Shown here: piece by piece, positions 9,492 through 17,992 of the stretch
Numbering within the stretch: position 1 is the first letter of the stretch
Layout of the letters: every line of letters begins with the position of its first letter
From: Eubacteriales bacterium
GTDB lineage: Bacteria > Bacillota > Clostridia > Lachnospirales > Lachnospiraceae
DNA: 64,000 bases
Direction: 5' to 3'
Assembly (NCBI GenBank): GCA_030524175.1
Contig: JAUNHC010000002.1
Location: 155,977-219,976, forward strand
Position numbers and translations under genes: made by a program
Notes under the pieces: model-generated
The model's database searches: none
What the model was told of the DNA's origin: nothing
What the model saw: only the letters and a program-made list of their open reading frames with translations

Positions 9492-10046
9492 ATGAGCAGC
9501 AGTATTGTGATCGCATTGCCCAAAATTGAAGATGCAAAGAAAATCCGTACTATCTTAAGCAGGCATGGAATTTCGGTGGCTTCAATCTGCAGCTCAGCCG
9601 CACAGGCGTTGTCAAGCATATCAGAGCTTGACTGCGGTATCCTGATCTGCGGGTATCGTCTGCCGGATATGCCGTACAGGGATTTGGCAGAATGTCTGCC
9701 GAAATATTTTGAGCTTCTTCTTCTTGCTTCAGCCAGAGTGATCAATGAGGCACCGCCCTCTGTACTTACGGTGGAGATGCCGGTTAAGGTCAGTGATCTT
9801 ATAAACACAGTGAACATGATGCTCAGTCAGCAGGAGAGGCTGAGACGAAAAGAGAAAAATAAGCCTAAGCAGAGGTCATGGAAAGAGCAGAATTATATTT
9901 CCAATGCAAAGATGCTTCTCATGCAGAGAAATCACTTAAGCGAGGATGATGCTTACCGTTATATCCAGAAATGCAGTATGGATTCCGGCACCAATATGGC
10001 GGAGACGGCACAGATGGTGCTGAGGCTTATGTACGATGAAGTATGA
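9492..10046 (+). CDS. ANTAR-domain RNA-binding antiterminator, degenerate receiver
   Basis: A 184-residue protein. Residues 1-115 look like a receiver fold and residues 125-184 like an ANTAR domain (AKMLLMQRNHLSEDDAYRYI, then MDSGTNMAETAQ). ANTAR proteins bind paired hexaloop hairpins in nascent mRNA and stop terminators from forming. In the receiver part the usual phospho-acceptor Asp before YRLPDM appears to be Gly (ICGYRLPDM), so classical phosphorylation is unlikely. No histidine kinase lies beside it. It sits 90 bases after glnA, and a candidate hexaloop occurs in the glnA leader, so glnA is the likely target. The start at 9492 follows AAGAGGAG. The family call is firm; target and signal are inferred. 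Confidence 0.88.
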   Translation: MSSSIVIALPKIEDAKKIRTILSRHGISVASICSSAAQALSSISELDCGILICGYRLPDMPYRDLAECLPKYFELLLLASARVINEAPPSVLTVEMPVKVSDLINTVNMMLSQQERLRRKEKNKPKQRSWKEQNYISNAKMLLMQRNHLSEDDAYRYIQKCSMDSGTNMAETAQMVLRLMYDEV

Positions 10047-10106
10047 GACTGTTACAGTAATTTAATAATTGTTTGGGATTACAACGGTGTAATCAAAATA
10101 TCCAAT

Positions 10107-10148
10107 CCTGGCATACCTGGGCTTTTTCGGGTATGCCGGGATTTTTTT
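10107..10148 (+). terminator. Terminator after the ANTAR gene
   Basis: CCTGGCATACC (10107-10117) pairs with GGTATGCCGGG (10130-10140) with one wobble, followed by seven T after an A. It closes the glnA-regulator unit, 19 bases before aspS. Confidence 0.85.
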
Positions 10149-10166
10149 GAAATGGAGGATGAGGAC

Positions 10167-11498
10167 ATGGAATTTATGGATGGAACATGGAAAAAGGAAA
10201 TTTTAAGCTGGGATATGCTGATGGATGACAGGAGTCTGGATCAGGAGGCTGGTGTGGAGGGTATCATCCACAGTATACGTAACATGGGTGATGTGGTCTT
10301 TGTCATTCTCAGGAAACGGGAAGGGCTGTTTCAGACTGTCTGTGAAAATGCCCGGACAAATGTTTCCGTAAATGAATGGAAAGAAGGGATGGCTGTGTGT
10401 ATGAAGGGGATTCTCAGCAGTGAGCAAAGGGCGCCTCACGGCAGAGAACTGCATGTCACCCATATTGAGATTCTTTCATCCCCGGCAGCGCCTTTGCCTA
10501 TGGCCATTGACAAATGGAAGCTGGACACATCCCTGGAGGCAAAGCTTAATTACCGTCCCATTTCTCTCCGTAATATTCAGGAACGCTCAAAATTTAAAAT
10601 CCAGGAGGCACTGGTGCGGTCATTCCGTGATTATCTCTATGGACAGGGATTTACGGAGATACATACTCCCAAAGTAGGGGCGCGCGGCGCTGAAGGAGGT
10701 GCGAACCTGTTTAAGTTAAGCTATTTCCACAAGCCGGCTGTTTTGGCTCAAAGCCCGCAGTTTTATAAGCAGATGATGGTGGGAGTATTTGACAGGGTTT
10801 TTGAGACAGGCCCTGTATTTAGGGCCGAGAAGCATAATACAAAGCGTCATTTGAACGAATATACAAGCCTGGACTTTGAGATGGGGTTCATTGACAGCTT
10901 TGAAGAGATTATGGCAATGGAAACAGGGTTCCTACAATATGCTATGGAGCTTCTGAGAAAGGACTACCAAAAGGAATTGTCCATTTTGAAAATCCAGCTT
11001 CCTGATGTGGGGAAAATTCCTACAGTACGCTTTGACACTGCGAAAAAACTTGCAGCAGAAAAGTATGGGAGAAAAATCCGTAATCCTTATGATCTGGAGC
11101 CGGAGGAGGAAGCTTTGATCGGACAGTATTTTAAAGAGGAACATCAGGCGGATTTTGTATTTGTCACTCATTATCCCTCTAAAAAAAGACCTTTCTATGC
11201 CATGGACGACCCGGAGGATGAAAGATATACCTTAAGCTTTGATCTTCTTTTCCATGGTCTGGAGGTGACAACAGGAGGACAGCGTATCCACGATTACTCC
11301 AAGCTCACAGAAAAAATGGAGAAGCGGGGAATGACTCGGGAGGGAATGGAGCAGTATCTTGATACTTTCAAGCATGGAATGCCGCCTCACGGAGGTTTGG
11401 GAATCGGCCTTGAGCGTCTGACTATGCAGCTTCTGGGGGAAGACAATGTAAGGGAGGTTTGTCTCTTCCCGAGAGATATGACACGTCTGGAACCGTGA
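10167..11498 (+). CDS. aspS: Aspartyl-tRNA synthetase, archaeal-type (non-discriminating)
   Basis: A class II aminoacyl-tRNA synthetase of 443 residues, much shorter than the usual bacterial AspRS because the GAD insertion is absent. An N-terminal OB fold (VEGIIHSIRNMG) binds the anticodon. The catalytic core has motif 2 around FRAEKHNTKRHLNEYTSLD and motif 3 GIGLERL. This AspRS2 type usually charges both tRNA-Asp and tRNA-Asn. The following gatCAB genes supply the amidotransferase that turns Asp-tRNA-Asn into Asn-tRNA-Asn. ATG 10167 is preferred over 10152, because the earlier ATG lies in the ribosome site itself (GGAGG at 10154-10158). Non-discriminating specificity is inferred from type and neighbours. 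Confidence 0.9.
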   Translation: MEFMDGTWKKEILSWDMLMDDRSLDQEAGVEGIIHSIRNMGDVVFVILRKREGLFQTVCENARTNVSVNEWKEGMAVCMKGILSSEQRAPHGRELHVTHIEILSSPAAPLPMAIDKWKLDTSLEAKLNYRPISLRNIQERSKFKIQEALVRSFRDYLYGQGFTEIHTPKVGARGAEGGANLFKLSYFHKPAVLAQSPQFYKQMMVGVFDRVFETGPVFRAEKHNTKRHLNEYTSLDFEMGFIDSFEEIMAMETGFLQYAMELLRKDYQKELSILKIQLPDVGKIPTVRFDTAKKLAAEKYGRKIRNPYDLEPEEEALIGQYFKEEHQADFVFVTHYPSKKRPFYAMDDPEDERYTLSFDLLFHGLEVTTGGQRIHDYSKLTEKMEKRGMTREGMEQYLDTFKHGMPPHGGLGIGLERLTMQLLGEDNVREVCLFPRDMTRLEP

Positions 11499-11525
11499 GT
11501 AAAGAATGGCAGGGAGGTCAGGAAA

Positions 11526-11819
11526 ATGGCAGAAATGATTGATGACAGAACAATGGAAAACATATGTATTCTGGCTAAACTTTCCCTCACCGGGGAAGAA
11601 AAGGAAAAAGCAAAAGCAGATATGCAGAAAATGCTGGATTACGTTAATAAATTAGAGGAACTGGACACAGAAGAGGTAGAGCCTATGGTCCATATTTTTA
11701 AGGAAGTAAACGTATTCCGGGAGGATGAGGTGACAAACAGTGACAGCAAAGAAGCCATGCTTTTTAATGCGCCGAAAGAAAAAGAGGGACAGTATCAGGT
11801 TCCAAAAACAGTAGGATAG
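11526..11819 (+). CDS. gatC: Asp/Glu-tRNA amidotransferase subunit C
   Basis: GatC is the small scaffold that holds GatA and GatB together. The 97-residue acidic product carries the family pattern: an N-terminal helix (LAKLSLTGEEKEK), DYVNKLEELDTEEVEPM in the middle, and a C-terminal FNAPKEKEGQYQVPKTV tail. Start ATG 11526 follows GGGAGG with normal spacing. It lies 27 bases after aspS and 11 before gatA, consistent with one aspS-gatCAB operon. Confidence 0.95.
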   Translation: MAEMIDDRTMENICILAKLSLTGEEKEKAKADMQKMLDYVNKLEELDTEEVEPMVHIFKEVNVFREDEVTNSDSKEAMLFNAPKEKEGQYQVPKTVG

Positions 11820-11830
11820 GAGACAGGACA

Positions 11831-13303
11831 ATGGAGTTGGAAAAATTAACAGCCCTGGAATTGGGCGTCAAAATCAAACAACGTCAGGTCAGTGTCCTGG
11901 ATGGTGTGAAAGCAGTATTCGGCCAGATAGAAAAAAAAGAGGATAAGGTACATGCTTTCCTGGACATTTACAAAAAAGAAGCTTATGCACGTGCAAAGCA
12001 GGTGGAAAAAGGGATTTCAGACGGTACCTACAAGGGGCCTCTGGCAGGTATCCCTATTGCGGTAAAGGATAATATCTGCATTAAGAATAAAAAGACTACC
12101 TGTGCTTCGAGAATCCTTGGGGATTTCCGGCCTCAGTACCAGGCAGAGGTGATCAACAGGCTGGAGAAGGCAGGTATGATAATCATCGGCAAGACCAATA
12201 TGGACGAATTTGCCATGGGGAGTACCACGGAAACCTCGGCCTATGGAATTACAAGAAATCCTTGGAATCTGTCCCACGTGCCGGGCGGTTCTTCTGGAGG
12301 ATCATGTGCTGCGGTGGCGGCAGGGGAAACCTGTCTGGCCCTTGGATCCGATACCGGCGGCTCCATCCGCCAGCCAAGTGCTTTCTGCGGTGTGACAGGC
12401 CTGAAACCCACTTACGGCACGGTATCCCGCTATGGCCTTGTGGCCTATGCATCGTCTCTGGACCAGATAGGGCCTGTGGGAAGAGATGTGGCGGACTGCG
12501 CCGCACTTCTGGAGGTGATAGCAGGATATGACAGTAAGGACAGCACCTCCGTGAAACGGCGTGACCTGGATTTTTCAAAAGAGATGACAGACAGAATCAT
12601 GGGAATGAAATTCGGCGTTCCCAAGGAATATCTGGCAGAAGGATTGAACCCTCAGGTGAAAGGTGCTTTTATGGAGGCATTGAAGCATCTGACGAACATG
12701 GGGGCGATCGTAGAATTTTTTTCACTGAAAACAGTGGAATACATGATCCCGGCTTATTATATCATTGCCAGTGCCGAGGCCAGTTCCAACCTGGAACGGT
12801 TTGACGGGGTGAAATATGGATCCCGGGCAGAGAATTATGACAGCCTTCACGACATGTATAAGAAAACCAGGACAGAGGGCTTCGGAGAAGAAGTAAAACG
12901 GCGTATCATGCTGGGTTCCTTTGTGTTAAGCTCCGGTTACTATGATGCTTATTACCTGAAAGCCTTGAAGACAAAAGCTCTTATAAAAAGAGAGTTCGAC
13001 CATGCCTTTGGGAAATATGACGTGCTTCTTGCCCCTGCGGCACCCTATACAGCGCCGAAAATCGGGGAAAGTCTGAAAGACCCCCTTGCCATGTATCTTG
13101 GTGACATTTATACAGTGGCTGTGAATCTCTGCGGCCTGCCGGCAGTGTCTGTTCCCTGCGGCATAGACTCGCAAGGGCTGCCCATAGGTATCCAGATGAT
13201 CGGAGACTGCTTTATGGAAAAGAAAATCATACGGGCGGCACATGCCTATGAGACAAGCCGCGGCCCATACCCTACACCAGCACAAGGAGGCGGTCTGTCA
13301 TGA
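11831..13303 (+). CDS. gatA: Asp/Glu-tRNA amidotransferase subunit A
   Basis: GatA is the glutaminase of the complex and releases ammonia from glutamine. The 490-residue product is an amidase-signature protein. The catalytic Lys is in AVKDNI, and the cis-Ser/Ser pair lies in the glycine-serine-rich segment PGGSSGGSCAAVAAGE and DTGGSIRQPS. Ammonia travels to GatB, where Asp-tRNA-Asn or Glu-tRNA-Gln is amidated. Its stop overlaps the gatB start by four bases (ATGA), indicating translational coupling. Length and motifs are normal. Confidence 0.97.
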   Translation: MELEKLTALELGVKIKQRQVSVLDGVKAVFGQIEKKEDKVHAFLDIYKKEAYARAKQVEKGISDGTYKGPLAGIPIAVKDNICIKNKKTTCASRILGDFRPQYQAEVINRLEKAGMIIIGKTNMDEFAMGSTTETSAYGITRNPWNLSHVPGGSSGGSCAAVAAGETCLALGSDTGGSIRQPSAFCGVTGLKPTYGTVSRYGLVAYASSLDQIGPVGRDVADCAALLEVIAGYDSKDSTSVKRRDLDFSKEMTDRIMGMKFGVPKEYLAEGLNPQVKGAFMEALKHLTNMGAIVEFFSLKTVEYMIPAYYIIASAEASSNLERFDGVKYGSRAENYDSLHDMYKKTRTEGFGEEVKRRIMLGSFVLSSGYYDAYYLKALKTKALIKREFDHAFGKYDVLLAPAAPYTAPKIGESLKDPLAMYLGDIYTVAVNLCGLPAVSVPCGIDSQGLPIGIQMIGDCFMEKKIIRAAHAYETSRGPYPTPAQGGGLS

Positions 13304-14742
13304 AACAATACGAAACGGTCATCGGTCTGGAAGTCCATGTAGAGCTTTCTACAAAAACGAAAATATTCTGCGGATGCTCCACAGAATTCGGCGGTGCCCC
13401 AAACACCCATACCTGTCCTGTTTGCTCAGGAATGCCTGGCTCTCTTCCTGTTCTTAATAAGAAGGTGGTGGAATTTGCCCTGAAGGCCGGATTGGCCGCA
13501 AACTGCCAGATCAACCAGCACTGCAGGTTTGACAGAAAAAACTATTTTTATCCTGACAATCCTCAGAATTACCAGATTTCCCAGCTTTATCTTCCTATTT
13601 GTCATGACGGATGGGTAGAAATTGACACACCGGGAGGAAGTAAAAAAATCCGCATTCACGAGATGCACATGGAAGAGGATGCAGGTAAGCTGATACATGA
13701 TGAGTGGGAGGATTGTTCTCTGGTAGATTATAACCGAAGCGGTGTGCCTTTGATAGAAATCGTGTCTGAGCCTGATATGAGAAATGCAGAGGAAGTCATT
13801 TCCTATCTGGAAAAGCTCCGCTGTATGATGCAGTATCTGGGAGTTTCTGATTGTAAACTCCAGGAAGGCTCCATGCGGGCAGATGTAAACCTTTCCGTAC
13901 GGGAAGAAGGAAGCGGTACATTAGGAACCAGGACAGAGATGAAAAATCTTAACTCTTTTAAGGCAATTGCAAGAGCCATTGAAGGAGAACGGGAGAGACA
14001 GACAGAACTTCTGGAAGAGGGACAGGCGGTCATCCAGGAGACACGCCGCTGGGACGATAATAAGGAATCTTCCTATGCCATGCGTTCTAAGGAGGATGCC
14101 AAGGACTACCGTTATTTTCCTGATCCTGATCTGCCGCCTGTGTATATCAGCAATGAATGGATAGAGGAGATAAGAAGCTCGTTACCGGAACTGCGGGAAG
14201 AAAAAAAGCAGCGTTACCAGGATAAACTGGGGCTTTCCCCTTATGATGCAGGTATTCTTACGGAATCCAGACACCTGTCAGAACTTTTTGAGGAGACTGC
14301 AAGACTCTGCGGGAATCCGAAAAAAGCAGCCAACTGGTTTATGGTTGAGGTTCTCCGTCTGATGAAGGATAAGGGCACAGACCCGGAGGAGGTAAACTTC
14401 ACTCCCAAGCATGTGGCAGACTTGCTGAAAATGATTGAGAAAAGAACCATTAGCCCTCAGAATGCCAAAAAAGTTTTCCAAAAAATATTTGAAGAGGATT
14501 TAGAGCCGGAGAGCTTCATTGAACAAGCAGGGTTGAGGATTGTGGAGGATACAGGGCTTCTTACAGAAAAAATCAATGAAATCCTGGACAGAAATCCAGG
14601 TCCTCTGGAGGAACTGCTCAATGGAAAAGATAAGGTTTCCGGCTTTTTTGTGGGACAGATCATGAAGGAGATGAAAGGAAAAGCAGATCCCGCCGGAGTT
14701 CGGGAGGCATTGAATAAAGAAGTAGAGAAACGAAAAAACTAA
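13300..14742 (+). CDS. gatB: Asp/Glu-tRNA amidotransferase subunit B
   Basis: GatB activates the misacylated tRNA with ATP and adds the ammonia delivered by GatA. The 480-residue protein starts with the GatB signature YETVIGLEVHVELSTKTKIFC. It contains the Cys residues CGCSTEF and CPVCSGMPG of the zinc-binding cradle, and NRSGVPLIEIVSEPD. A helical and YqeY-like tail ends at about residue 480 and binds tRNA. It overlaps gatA by four bases and ends 33 bases before dapL. With AspRS2 upstream, its main job here is probably Asn-tRNA formation. Confidence 0.97.
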   Translation: MKQYETVIGLEVHVELSTKTKIFCGCSTEFGGAPNTHTCPVCSGMPGSLPVLNKKVVEFALKAGLAANCQINQHCRFDRKNYFYPDNPQNYQISQLYLPICHDGWVEIDTPGGSKKIRIHEMHMEEDAGKLIHDEWEDCSLVDYNRSGVPLIEIVSEPDMRNAEEVISYLEKLRCMMQYLGVSDCKLQEGSMRADVNLSVREEGSGTLGTRTEMKNLNSFKAIARAIEGERERQTELLEEGQAVIQETRRWDDNKESSYAMRSKEDAKDYRYFPDPDLPPVYISNEWIEEIRSSLPELREEKKQRYQDKLGLSPYDAGILTESRHLSELFEETARLCGNPKKAANWFMVEVLRLMKDKGTDPEEVNFTPKHVADLLKMIEKRTISPQNAKKVFQKIFEEDLEPESFIEQAGLRIVEDTGLLTEKINEILDRNPGPLEELLNGKDKVSGFFVGQIMKEMKGKADPAGVREALNKEVEKRKN

Positions 14743-14775
14743 TAGTTATGAATAATGGATGAGGAGGAGTAACCC

Positions 14776-15990
14776 ATGGTTACCGTGAATAAAAATTATA
14801 TGAAATTACCGGGAAGCTATTTGTTTTCCACAATTGCAAAAAAAGTAAATGCCTATCAGAAGGCTCATCCTGAGAGCCGTATCATACGTCTTGGCATCGG
14901 GGATGTGACCCAGCCCCTGGCTCCGGCCATCATCGAAGCACTTCATAAGGCTGTGGAGGAAATGGCTCATGCAGAAACCTTCCGGGGCTATGCTCCTGAT
15001 CTGGGCTATGAATTTCTAAGGAATGCCATAGTAAAAAATGATTATAAGGACAGAGGCTGCCGGATAGAGGCTGATGAAATCTTTGTGTCTGACGGGGCAA
15101 AAAGTGATTCGGGAAATATACAGGAGATATTCGGACTGGATAATAAGGTGGCTGTGTGTGACCCGGTGTATCCTGTTTATGCAGATACCAATGTGATGGC
15201 TGGACGTACAGGAGATTACAACAGTGCAAAAGAAAATTTTGACGGCATGATCTATATGGCCTGCCGGGAAGATAACGGGTTCTTGCCGGAATTTCCTGCA
15301 GAGGTGCCGGACTTGATCTATCTTTGTTTCCCAAACAATCCCACAGGCTGTGCCATAACAAAAGATCAGCTTCAGAAGTGGGTGGATTACGCCAATAAAA
15401 ATGGATCGGTGATCATATATGATGCTGCCTACGAAGCATACATCTCACAGGAGGATGTGCCCCACAGTATTTATGAATGCGAAGGGGCAAGAACCTGTGC
15501 CATAGAGCTTCGCAGTTTCTCTAAAAATGCCGGGTTTACAGGTGTCCGGTTAGGTTTCACCGTAATCCCCAAGGAGCTTAAGAGAGACGGAGTCTCCCTT
15601 CACAGTCTCTGGGCCAGACGTCATGGCACGAAATTTAACGGAGCACCCTATATTGTCCAGCGGGCAGGCGAGGCCGTATATTCCCCTGAAGGCAAAACAC
15701 AGCTCAAGGAGCAGGTTGCCGGATATATGAGAAACGCAAAGGTGATCTATGAAGGACTGAAGGAGGCCGGTTATTCTGTATCAGGAGGTGTCAATGCCCC
15801 ATATATCTGGCTGAAAACCCCAAAGGTAATGACTTCCTGGGACTTTTTTGATCATCTTTTGGAGAAAGCCAATGTTGTGGGAACTCCCGGCTCAGGCTTC
15901 GGAACTCACGGGGAAGGTTACTTCCGCCTTACTGCTTTTGGTACTTACGAAAATACAGCAGAGGCAATTGACAGAATCAGAAAATTGTGA
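14776..15990 (+). CDS. dapL: LL-diaminopimelate aminotransferase
   Basis: DapL turns tetrahydrodipicolinate directly into LL-diaminopimelate with glutamate as amino donor, a short route to lysine and peptidoglycan precursors. The 404-residue product is a class I/II PLP aminotransferase. It has the substrate region KLPGSYLFSTIAKKV at the start, CFPNNPTGC, and the PLP-binding Lys in SFSKNAGFTGVRLGF. Start ATG 14776 follows GAGGAGGAG. Its glutamate need fits the nitrogen-assimilation genes upstream, and it may be read from the same transcript as gatCAB (33-base gap). Confidence 0.95.
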   Translation: MVTVNKNYMKLPGSYLFSTIAKKVNAYQKAHPESRIIRLGIGDVTQPLAPAIIEALHKAVEEMAHAETFRGYAPDLGYEFLRNAIVKNDYKDRGCRIEADEIFVSDGAKSDSGNIQEIFGLDNKVAVCDPVYPVYADTNVMAGRTGDYNSAKENFDGMIYMACREDNGFLPEFPAEVPDLIYLCFPNNPTGCAITKDQLQKWVDYANKNGSVIIYDAAYEAYISQEDVPHSIYECEGARTCAIELRSFSKNAGFTGVRLGFTVIPKELKRDGVSLHSLWARRHGTKFNGAPYIVQRAGEAVYSPEGKTQLKEQVAGYMRNAKVIYEGLKEAGYSVSGGVNAPYIWLKTPKVMTSWDFFDHLLEKANVVGTPGSGFGTHGEGYFRLTAFGTYENTAEAIDRIRKL

Positions 15991-16060
15991 AATGATAAAA
16001 GAAGTCCGGAGAAGAAACAGAAATCTCCGGCAGACGGTTATAAGAATGGGAGGATATAAG

Positions 16061-16387
16061 ATGAATATCAGACGAGTAGAAAACATGTGTGACGGTTACG
16101 GTCATGTGATCATCAAGGAAATTCTGGAGGAAGAGCAGTTAAACGGTAAATGCGGCCTGTACGCAGAGGTTACTCTGGAACCGGGCTGTTCTCTTGGATA
16201 CCATGAGCATCATGGAGAAAGTGAAACCTATTATATTATCTCAGGCCAGGGCGAATACAATGATAACGGCACATACCGTCCGGTGCAGGCAGGAGATATC
16301 ACTTTCACCCCTGACGGAAAAGGCCACGGCCTTGCAAATACAGGAAATACAGATTTAGTATTTATGGCGCTGATCATCCTGGATTAA
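16061..16387 (+). CDS. Small cupin-domain protein
   Basis: A 108-residue single-domain cupin. Both cupin motifs are seen: GCSLGYHEHHGESETYYIISG (metal His/Glu set) and the second motif around PDGKGHGLANTG. Small cupins of this kind bind a metal and either isomerise or sense small molecules; the substrate cannot be read from sequence. The frame is open back into dapL, but ATG 16061 follows GGGAGGATATAAG. It starts 70 bases after dapL and ends at a strong hairpin, so it is probably the last gene of that unit. Confidence 0.8.
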   Translation: MNIRRVENMCDGYGHVIIKEILEEEQLNGKCGLYAEVTLEPGCSLGYHEHHGESETYYIISGQGEYNDNGTYRPVQAGDITFTPDGKGHGLANTGNTDLVFMALIILD

Positions 16388-16400
16388 TTAAAAATCAATG

Positions 16401-16439
16401 AACCAGAAAGCGGAGGTCTTTGGCCTCCGCTTTCTGGTT
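16401..16439 (+). terminator. Perfect 16-bp hairpin after the cupin gene
   Basis: Bases 16401-16416 are an exact inverted repeat of 16424-16439, with a 7-base loop. The downstream T-run is poor, so termination on the + strand may rely on stem strength alone. The next promoter's -35 box starts inside its right arm. Confidence 0.7.
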
Positions 16440-16466
16440 GCTACGGAATAGAAATTGGAGTATAAT
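16438..16466 (+). promoter_or_regulatory. Promoter of the solute-binding lipoprotein gene
   Basis: TTGCTA (16438-16443), a 17-base spacer and TATAAT (16461-16466). The -35 box overlaps the end of the upstream terminator stem. It drives the 16512 lipoprotein and probably the sensor gene behind it. Confidence 0.65.
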
Positions 16467-16511
16467 GGAAAATAATAATTGATAAGCCGCATAGTGAGAA
16501 GGAGAAAACAT

Positions 16512-17966
16512 ATGAAAAGAAAAATCTGTTTATGCATGGCAGGTCTGCTGGCAGTATCCCTGGCCGGCTGCAGCGGGAGCGGAAGCACTAAGCTTTTGGA
16601 TCCGAAGAATCCTATTACCTTAACGATCTGGCATTACTACAACGGGAATCAGCAGAGTGCCTTTGACAGTCTTGTAGATGAGTTTAATGAGACAGAAGGG
16701 AAAGATAAAGGGATATTTATACAGAGTTACAGTCAGGGTGCAGTGGATTCCCTTGAGGCGGCAGTCATGTCCTCTATCAAGGGGGAGGTGGGTGCAGATG
16801 AAGTCCCTGATATATTTTCCTCTTATGCGGACACGGCTTATTCCATTGAAGAGATGGGCAAGCTTGCAGACATCACTCAGTATCTTTCTGAGGAGGAACT
16901 GGATGAATATGTGGATGCCTACATAGAAGAGGGAAGAATCGCCAAGGATGGAAGTCTGAGGATTTTTCCCGTTGCAAAGTCCACAGAGATCATGATGGTA
17001 AATAAGACAGACTGGGATGCTTTTGCCAATGAGACAGGAGTTACCATGGAAGAGCTTGCTACCTTTGAAGGCGTGACGAAAGTGGCACAGCAATACTATG
17101 AGTGGACTGACGCCCAGACTCCGGATATTCCAAATGACGGGAAGGCTTTCTATGGAAGGGATTCCATGGCTAATTACTTTGTGATAGGCGTCCGGCAGCA
17201 GGGAAAAGAGATTTTTCAGGCGGACAAGGGCAAGGTCACATTAAATATAGATAAAGAATATATAAGGCGGCTGTGGGATAATTATTATATCCCATATATT
17301 AAAGGATACTTTGCGTCCTACGGAAAATTCCGTTCGGATGACGTGAAGACCGGAGATCTTTTAGCTTTTACAGGGTCGATTACTGCATCCATGTATTTCC
17401 CGGACCAGGTGGAGACAGGAACAGAAAGCTATCCCATTGATTATGCTGTCCTCCCGGCACCTGTTCTGGAAGGGGGAGAACCCTACATGGTCCAGCAGGG
17501 AGCTGGTATGGTGGTGAGCAAAAGTGATGAGGCACACGAGTTTGCCGCTGTCACTTTCCTGAAATGGTTTACTAAGGCAGAGAATAATCTTAAATTTGCA
17601 TGTTCCTCCGGATATCTGCCTGTTAAAAAAGAGGCGGTGGATAAAGAGAAGCTTGATCAGGTGATCGCCAAGGATAATCTGGAGATACCGGAAAAGACAT
17701 ATGATTGTCTCACCAGTATACTGGGAGAAGAAAATCCGGATCTGCTTTATACCACAAAAGCTTTTTCCAGCGGATTTGCGGCAAGAAAAGTGCTGGATTA
17801 CAATCTTTCCGATAAGGCGGCGGCAGACAGGGAAGTGATAAAGGAAGCTCTTGATAAGGGCGGCAGTCTGGAAGAGGTGTGTGCTCCCTATTTGACGGAG
17901 GAAGCCTTTGACAGTTGGTATGAAGGATTTAAAGACGCCTTGACAGAAATAATAGAACAAAAATAA
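16512..17966 (+). CDS. ABC-type solute-binding lipoprotein (family 1)
   Basis: A 484-residue extracellular sugar-type binding protein. The signal peptide MKRKICLCMAGLLAVSLAGC ends in a lipobox with the lipidated Cys at position 20. The mature part has the family-1 pattern (ITLTIWHYYNGNQ, later AAVTFLKWFTKAENN). The frame opens at 16479, but ATG 16512 follows AGAAGGAG and begins the signal peptide. No permease or ATPase gene is nearby. Instead a membrane sensor kinase follows after 26 bases, so it may present a ligand to that sensor or share its ligand. Substrate unknown. Confidence 0.85.
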   Translation: MKRKICLCMAGLLAVSLAGCSGSGSTKLLDPKNPITLTIWHYYNGNQQSAFDSLVDEFNETEGKDKGIFIQSYSQGAVDSLEAAVMSSIKGEVGADEVPDIFSSYADTAYSIEEMGKLADITQYLSEEELDEYVDAYIEEGRIAKDGSLRIFPVAKSTEIMMVNKTDWDAFANETGVTMEELATFEGVTKVAQQYYEWTDAQTPDIPNDGKAFYGRDSMANYFVIGVRQQGKEIFQADKGKVTLNIDKEYIRRLWDNYYIPYIKGYFASYGKFRSDDVKTGDLLAFTGSITASMYFPDQVETGTESYPIDYAVLPAPVLEGGEPYMVQQGAGMVVSKSDEAHEFAAVTFLKWFTKAENNLKFACSSGYLPVKKEAVDKEKLDQVIAKDNLEIPEKTYDCLTSILGEENPDLLYTTKAFSSGFAARKVLDYNLSDKAAADREVIKEALDKGGSLEEVCAPYLTEEAFDSWYEGFKDALTEIIEQK

Positions 17967-17992
17967 CAGAACAGTAAAAGGAACAGGGTATC

